A stretch of 64,000 bases of DNA from Helicobacter ganmani (GTDB lineage: Bacteria; Campylobacterota; Campylobacteria; Campylobacterales; Helicobacteraceae), in contig NZ_NXLS01000008.1 in NCBI RefSeq assembly GCF_003364315.1, forward strand, positions 23,673 to 87,672, written 5' to 3'. The notes below the pieces were generated by a model. It was not told where the DNA came from, did not search any database, and saw only the letters and a program-made list of their open reading frames with translations. The position numbers were made by a program, and so were the translations under genes. The stretch's first letter is position 1. Every line of letters begins with the position of its first letter. Below, one piece after another: positions 61,711 to 64,000 of this stretch.

Positions 61711-61733
61711 ATTCCAAAAAGAATTGTTGGAAT
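61711..61733 (-). terminator. Terminator after rplM-rpsI
   Basis: In the direction of transcription a 7-bp stem ATTCCAA/TTGGAAT is followed by TTTTT, 10 bases after the rpsI stop. It is AT-rich, so termination may be partial, allowing some read-through into pglB. Confidence 0.55.
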
Positions 61734-61743
61734 GGAATTTTGA

Positions 61744-62133
61744 TTATCTTTTTGAAAATTGCGGGCTTCTTCTTGCTTTGCGCTTTCCGTATTTTTTACG
61801 CTCTACTACCCTAGAATCACGCGTCAATAAACCTTTAGGTTTTAAAATAGCTCTAAAATTAACATCATAAAGTGCTAAAGCCTTAGAAATCCCGTGCCTT
61901 AGTGCTTCTGCTTGCGCAGAGTAACCGCTACCAAATGCGACCGCAACAATATCCACACTTTTTTCTTGTTTTGTTAAAAGCAAAGGCTGCATTACTTTCA
62001 TTTTGATTGCTTCATGACCACCCAACCAATCATTAAGATTTGTTTCATTAATGCTTAATTTTCCACTTCCGGGAGTTAGCCATACCTTTGCAATCGCTGT
62101 TTTTCTTTTTCCTGTTGCATAAATTTTTGCCAT
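61744..62133 (-). CDS. rpsI: 30S ribosomal protein S9
   Basis: Small-subunit protein whose C-terminal tail contacts P-site tRNA. The 129-residue product starts [20 protein letters not shown] and ends in the conserved basic tail [17 protein letters not shown]. Length normal; 10 bases downstream of rplM. Confidence 0.98.
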   Translation of the reverse strand: MAKIYATGKRKTAIAKVWLTPGSGKLSINETNLNDWLGGHEAIKMKVMQPLLLTKQEKSVDIVAVAFGSGYSAQAEALRHGISKALALYDVNFRAILKPKGLLTRDSRVVERKKYGKRKARRSPQFSKR

Positions 62134-62143
62134 TTGTTAATCC

Positions 62144-62572
62144 TTATTTTGATTCTTTGGAAACTTGTGCGCTATGAGGATGAGTTGCATCACAATAGAC
62201 TTTTAACTTTTTAATCATCATACGACCCAATTTCGTTTTAGGAAGCATACCACGAACAGCCAACTTATAGAGTTTCTCTGGGTGTTTCTCTAGCATTTCT
62301 TGCAGTGTTTTTGACTTCGTGCTACCAAAATATCCTGAATGCGTAAAATATTCTTTGTCCTCTAGTTTCATTCCGCTAAATTTTACTTTTGGCGCATTGA
62401 TAACAACAACAAAATCACCGCAATCTACATTTGGTGTATAACTTGGTTTATGTTTGCCTCTTAAAAGTGTGGCAATTTCGGTGATGAGGCGACCAAATGT
62501 TTTACCCTCCGCATCTAAAACAATCCAATCACGTTTAATTTCGTTGGCTTTTGCCATTTTGGTAATTTTCAT
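62144..62572 (-). CDS. rplM: 50S ribosomal protein L13
   Basis: Early-assembling large-subunit protein. The 142-residue product is taken from ATG at 62572 (AAAGG upstream), because the promoter -10 lies at 62638-62643 and earlier in-frame starts would be at or before the transcript start. Conserved parts: RDWIVLDAEGKTFGRLITEI, GDFVVVINAPKVKFSG, THSGYFGSTKSKTLQEML and RGMLPKTKLGRMM. Confidence 0.97.
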   Translation of the reverse strand: MKITKMAKANEIKRDWIVLDAEGKTFGRLITEIATLLRGKHKPSYTPNVDCGDFVVVINAPKVKFSGMKLEDKEYFTHSGYFGSTKSKTLQEMLEKHPEKLYKLAVRGMLPKTKLGRMMIKKLKVYCDATHPHSAQVSKESK

Positions 62573-62637
62573 AACTTTACCTTTCATAATAATTTGCTTC
62601 TTACAATCCAAAATATTACTTTTGGAATAAATTTGCA

Positions 62638-62643
62638 ATTATA
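62638..62643 (-). promoter_or_regulatory. -10 element of the rplM-rpsI operon
   Basis: TATAAT on the reverse strand, 65 bases before the rplM ATG, in a GCGC-TATAAT-TGC context, with AT-periodic sequence upstream. Confidence 0.65.
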
Positions 62644-62742
62644 GCGCATTACTATAAATATTTACTTAAATTAAGTTATATTTTATATAAATTGGAGATT
62701 TTATTGAATCTTTAAGATTTCAAAATGTAGAGGGGGTAAAGG

Positions 62743-63303
62743 TTATTTTCTGCAATAATACACAAATGCGGGAGGAAAATTATTCCATACGATTTTGGAT
62801 TTTTTAATTTCACTAAACATTTTATCTCCATAGATTCTTTTTCGGAATCTCTTTGCACCTAATGTAGGCAGAATATAAGCAAAGGTAGCAAAATATCCCC
62901 CTGGACTTAGTGTATTGTAAATGTTTTCTAAAATACATTTTTGTGTCACTTGGCTTAAAAGTGCCCAAGGAATCCCGGACACAATCACATCAACAGAGGA
63001 CATTTGCCTCTCTTGCATCATTGCTTGCAAGGATTCCGCAGAACCTAATGCAATATCAAGATTTGGAAACCTTTTGTGTAGCTTCTCCGCAATTTTAGGA
63101 TTGATTTCAACCGCAAACAAATGTGCAGATTCAGACTTTTTACGCAATATAACCTCTGTAAAAGCTCCCATTCCTGGTCCTATTTCAATGATATTAGAAG
63201 CCTGCTCAATGCCGATATTTTTTGTAATCATTTCCGCAAGATATTTAGAACTAGAGCATACAGCACCCGTTCGCTTCGGGTGCGCAAGATAATAGGGCAA
63301 CAA
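62743..63303 (-). CDS. SAM-dependent methyltransferase, phospholipid N-methyltransferase (PmtA)-like
   Basis: The 186-residue product begins LPYYLAHPKRTGAVCSSSKY, has SAM motif I (NIIEIGPGMGAFTEVIL), the acidic post-II residue in LFAVEINPKIAEKL and the VSGIPWALLS block. This layout fits PmtA-type phosphatidylethanolamine N-methyltransferases, which are often annotated as rRNA adenine dimethylases; the NLPY motif of the latter is absent. Start is TTG at 63303, with GGAGG 5 bases upstream and no in-frame ATG. If the role is right, the organism could make methylated PE or phosphatidylcholine. Likely monocistronic. Confidence 0.75.
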   Translation of the reverse strand: MLPYYLAHPKRTGAVCSSSKYLAEMITKNIGIEQASNIIEIGPGMGAFTEVILRKKSESAHLFAVEINPKIAEKLHKRFPNLDIALGSAESLQAMMQERQMSSVDVIVSGIPWALLSQVTQKCILENIYNTLSPGGYFATFAYILPTLGAKRFRKRIYGDKMFSEIKKSKIVWNNFPPAFVYYCRK

Positions 63304-63389
63304 CCAATCCTCCTAATTAATAAATTCGTCTTGATTAAAAGACTTTACAAAATTTATTTTACATAAACATGCAAATTTACTTGAATATC

Positions 63390-63800
63390 TTAATCCCATT
63401 TTTGCCCTAATAAATTCCCATTCCTATCAAAAAACAATTCTAAACTATCGTTAATTTCAATCTCATAACCAAAACCTTTATAATCCACATCGGTGATGTG
63501 TGAGCTGGGATACATTTGATGCACTTTGGAAAAAATGGTTTGTAGCGAAGCACCATAACCCATTTCATTATTATTCGGATAAAGCATATTCTGAATCGGT
63601 TGCGTTGGCGCAGACTGAATGGTATTATTTTCCTGTATATGTGGCTGTGCTGATTGCGTTGGCATTGAATTTGTCGGGGTGGTTGTAACTTGATTTGTTG
63701 CTGGGGATTGTGGTAGGTTAGTGGTTTCCTCTATTGGAATATTAGGATTTGCCAACAAAACAGAGCTTAAAATAATATAGATAAAAAGTTTAAATTTCAT
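63390..63800 (-). CDS. Small secreted protein with PepSY-like C-terminal domain
   Basis: A 136-residue protein with a signal peptide (FKLFIYIILSSVLLANP), a low-complexity region rich in Pro, Thr, Gln and Asn (about 20-75) and a compact C-terminal domain (ASLQTIFSKVHQMYPSSHIT, then DVDYKGFGYEIEINDSLELF and FDRNGNLLGQKWD). The last part resembles a PepSY repeat, found in protease inhibitors and envelope proteins. AAGGAAG precedes the ATG. Function unknown. Confidence 0.75.
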   Translation of the reverse strand: MKFKLFIYIILSSVLLANPNIPIEETTNLPQSPATNQVTTTPTNSMPTQSAQPHIQENNTIQSAPTQPIQNMLYPNNNEMGYGASLQTIFSKVHQMYPSSHITDVDYKGFGYEIEINDSLELFFDRNGNLLGQKWD

Positions 63801-64000
63801 TTAACTTCCTTATATTTGAAATTTACACAAAAGTATATAGTAATTTTGTCAATTTTTTATGAAGTTTTACCAAAGATTTCATCAAGATTCATTGCAGAAT
63901 CGTAGAGTTTTATTCTTTTACAAATATTTTATGTAAAATGCACCCCTCTCAATACAAATGCACAATCCACAGGAATTCTGCCAATCTTTACAATTCCATA
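63801..64000. other. Intergenic region at the right edge
   Basis: 200 AT-rich bases with no gene start recognised. TTTACA at 63918 and TAAAAT near 63934 might be part of a plus-strand promoter for a gene beyond the edge. Confidence 0.3.

Noticed and set aside
62573..62638. 22-codon N-terminal extension of L13
   Set aside because: Starts at the -10 element of the operon promoter and is not part of the L13 family.

Overview
The window looks like a chromosomal segment of a Helicobacter of the non-pylori, enterohepatic type. The strongest sign is the RNA polymerase gene: rpoB and rpoC are read as one uninterrupted frame, a fusion known in Helicobacter and Wolinella. AT-rich DNA, an STT3/PglB oligosaccharyltransferase, long poly-G phase-variation tracts and a dapC-like/murC/mutS2 neighbourhood resembling that of H. 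pylori agree. A relative of H. pullorum or H. canadensis is plausible, but the species cannot be fixed from sequence reading alone.

Layout. 1-12.56 kb (minus strand): the translation/transcription block, in transcription order four tRNAs (Thr-Tyr-Gly-Thr), tuf, rpmG, tRNA-Trp, secE, nusG, rplK, rplA, rplJ, rplL, then rpoBC, which runs off the left edge. 12.6-17.7 kb (plus): a TonB-dependent receptor with a palindromic leader, a membrane protein, a 5-formyl-THF cyclo-ligase and RNase Y. 17.9-30.8 kb: a surface-sugar cluster. It holds rmlA and rmlB, two FdtA-type ketoisomerases, a DegT-type aminotransferase, an N-acetyltransferase, an N-formyltransferase, an ACP/acyl-ligase/SDR/GNAT set, two glycosyltransferases, a radical SAM protein, an acyltransferase that is currently out of frame, and two decayed gene remnants. 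The expected product is one or more dTDP-3-amino-3,6-dideoxyhexoses (Fuc3N/Qui3N type) carrying variable N-acyl groups. 31-34.2 kb (minus): a TonB-like protein, FliO, FliN, a CheX-like protein and a cation efflux transporter. 34.4-37.8 kb (plus): pstSCAB. 37.9-55.5 kb (plus): a chemoreceptor, mnmG, a carboxy-terminal protease, purC-purS-purQ, an SH3 membrane protein, plsC, an unusual coiled-coil protein, a DEAD-box helicase, a dapC-like aminotransferase, murC and mutS2. 55.6-63.8 kb (minus): a secreted PepSY-like protein, a PmtA-like methyltransferase, rplM-rpsI, pglB, an asnB-like amidotransferase, a ThiF/MoeB-like E1 enzyme and a MidA-like methyltransferase.

The most interesting structure is in the sugar cluster. 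All seven G/C homopolymers of 9 or more that I found in the window lie within 19.1-28.9 kb. Five of them are not in the middle of a gene: they sit at or just beyond the end of a catalytic domain. At least four are followed by closely spaced stops in two frames, and all five have a third frame that stays open to the start codon of the next gene. All five are at present in that long frame. This suggests phase-variable tails and phase-variable translational coupling, and not simple ON/OFF switching. The other two tracts are conventional: one glycosyltransferase is in frame, one acyltransferase is out of frame.
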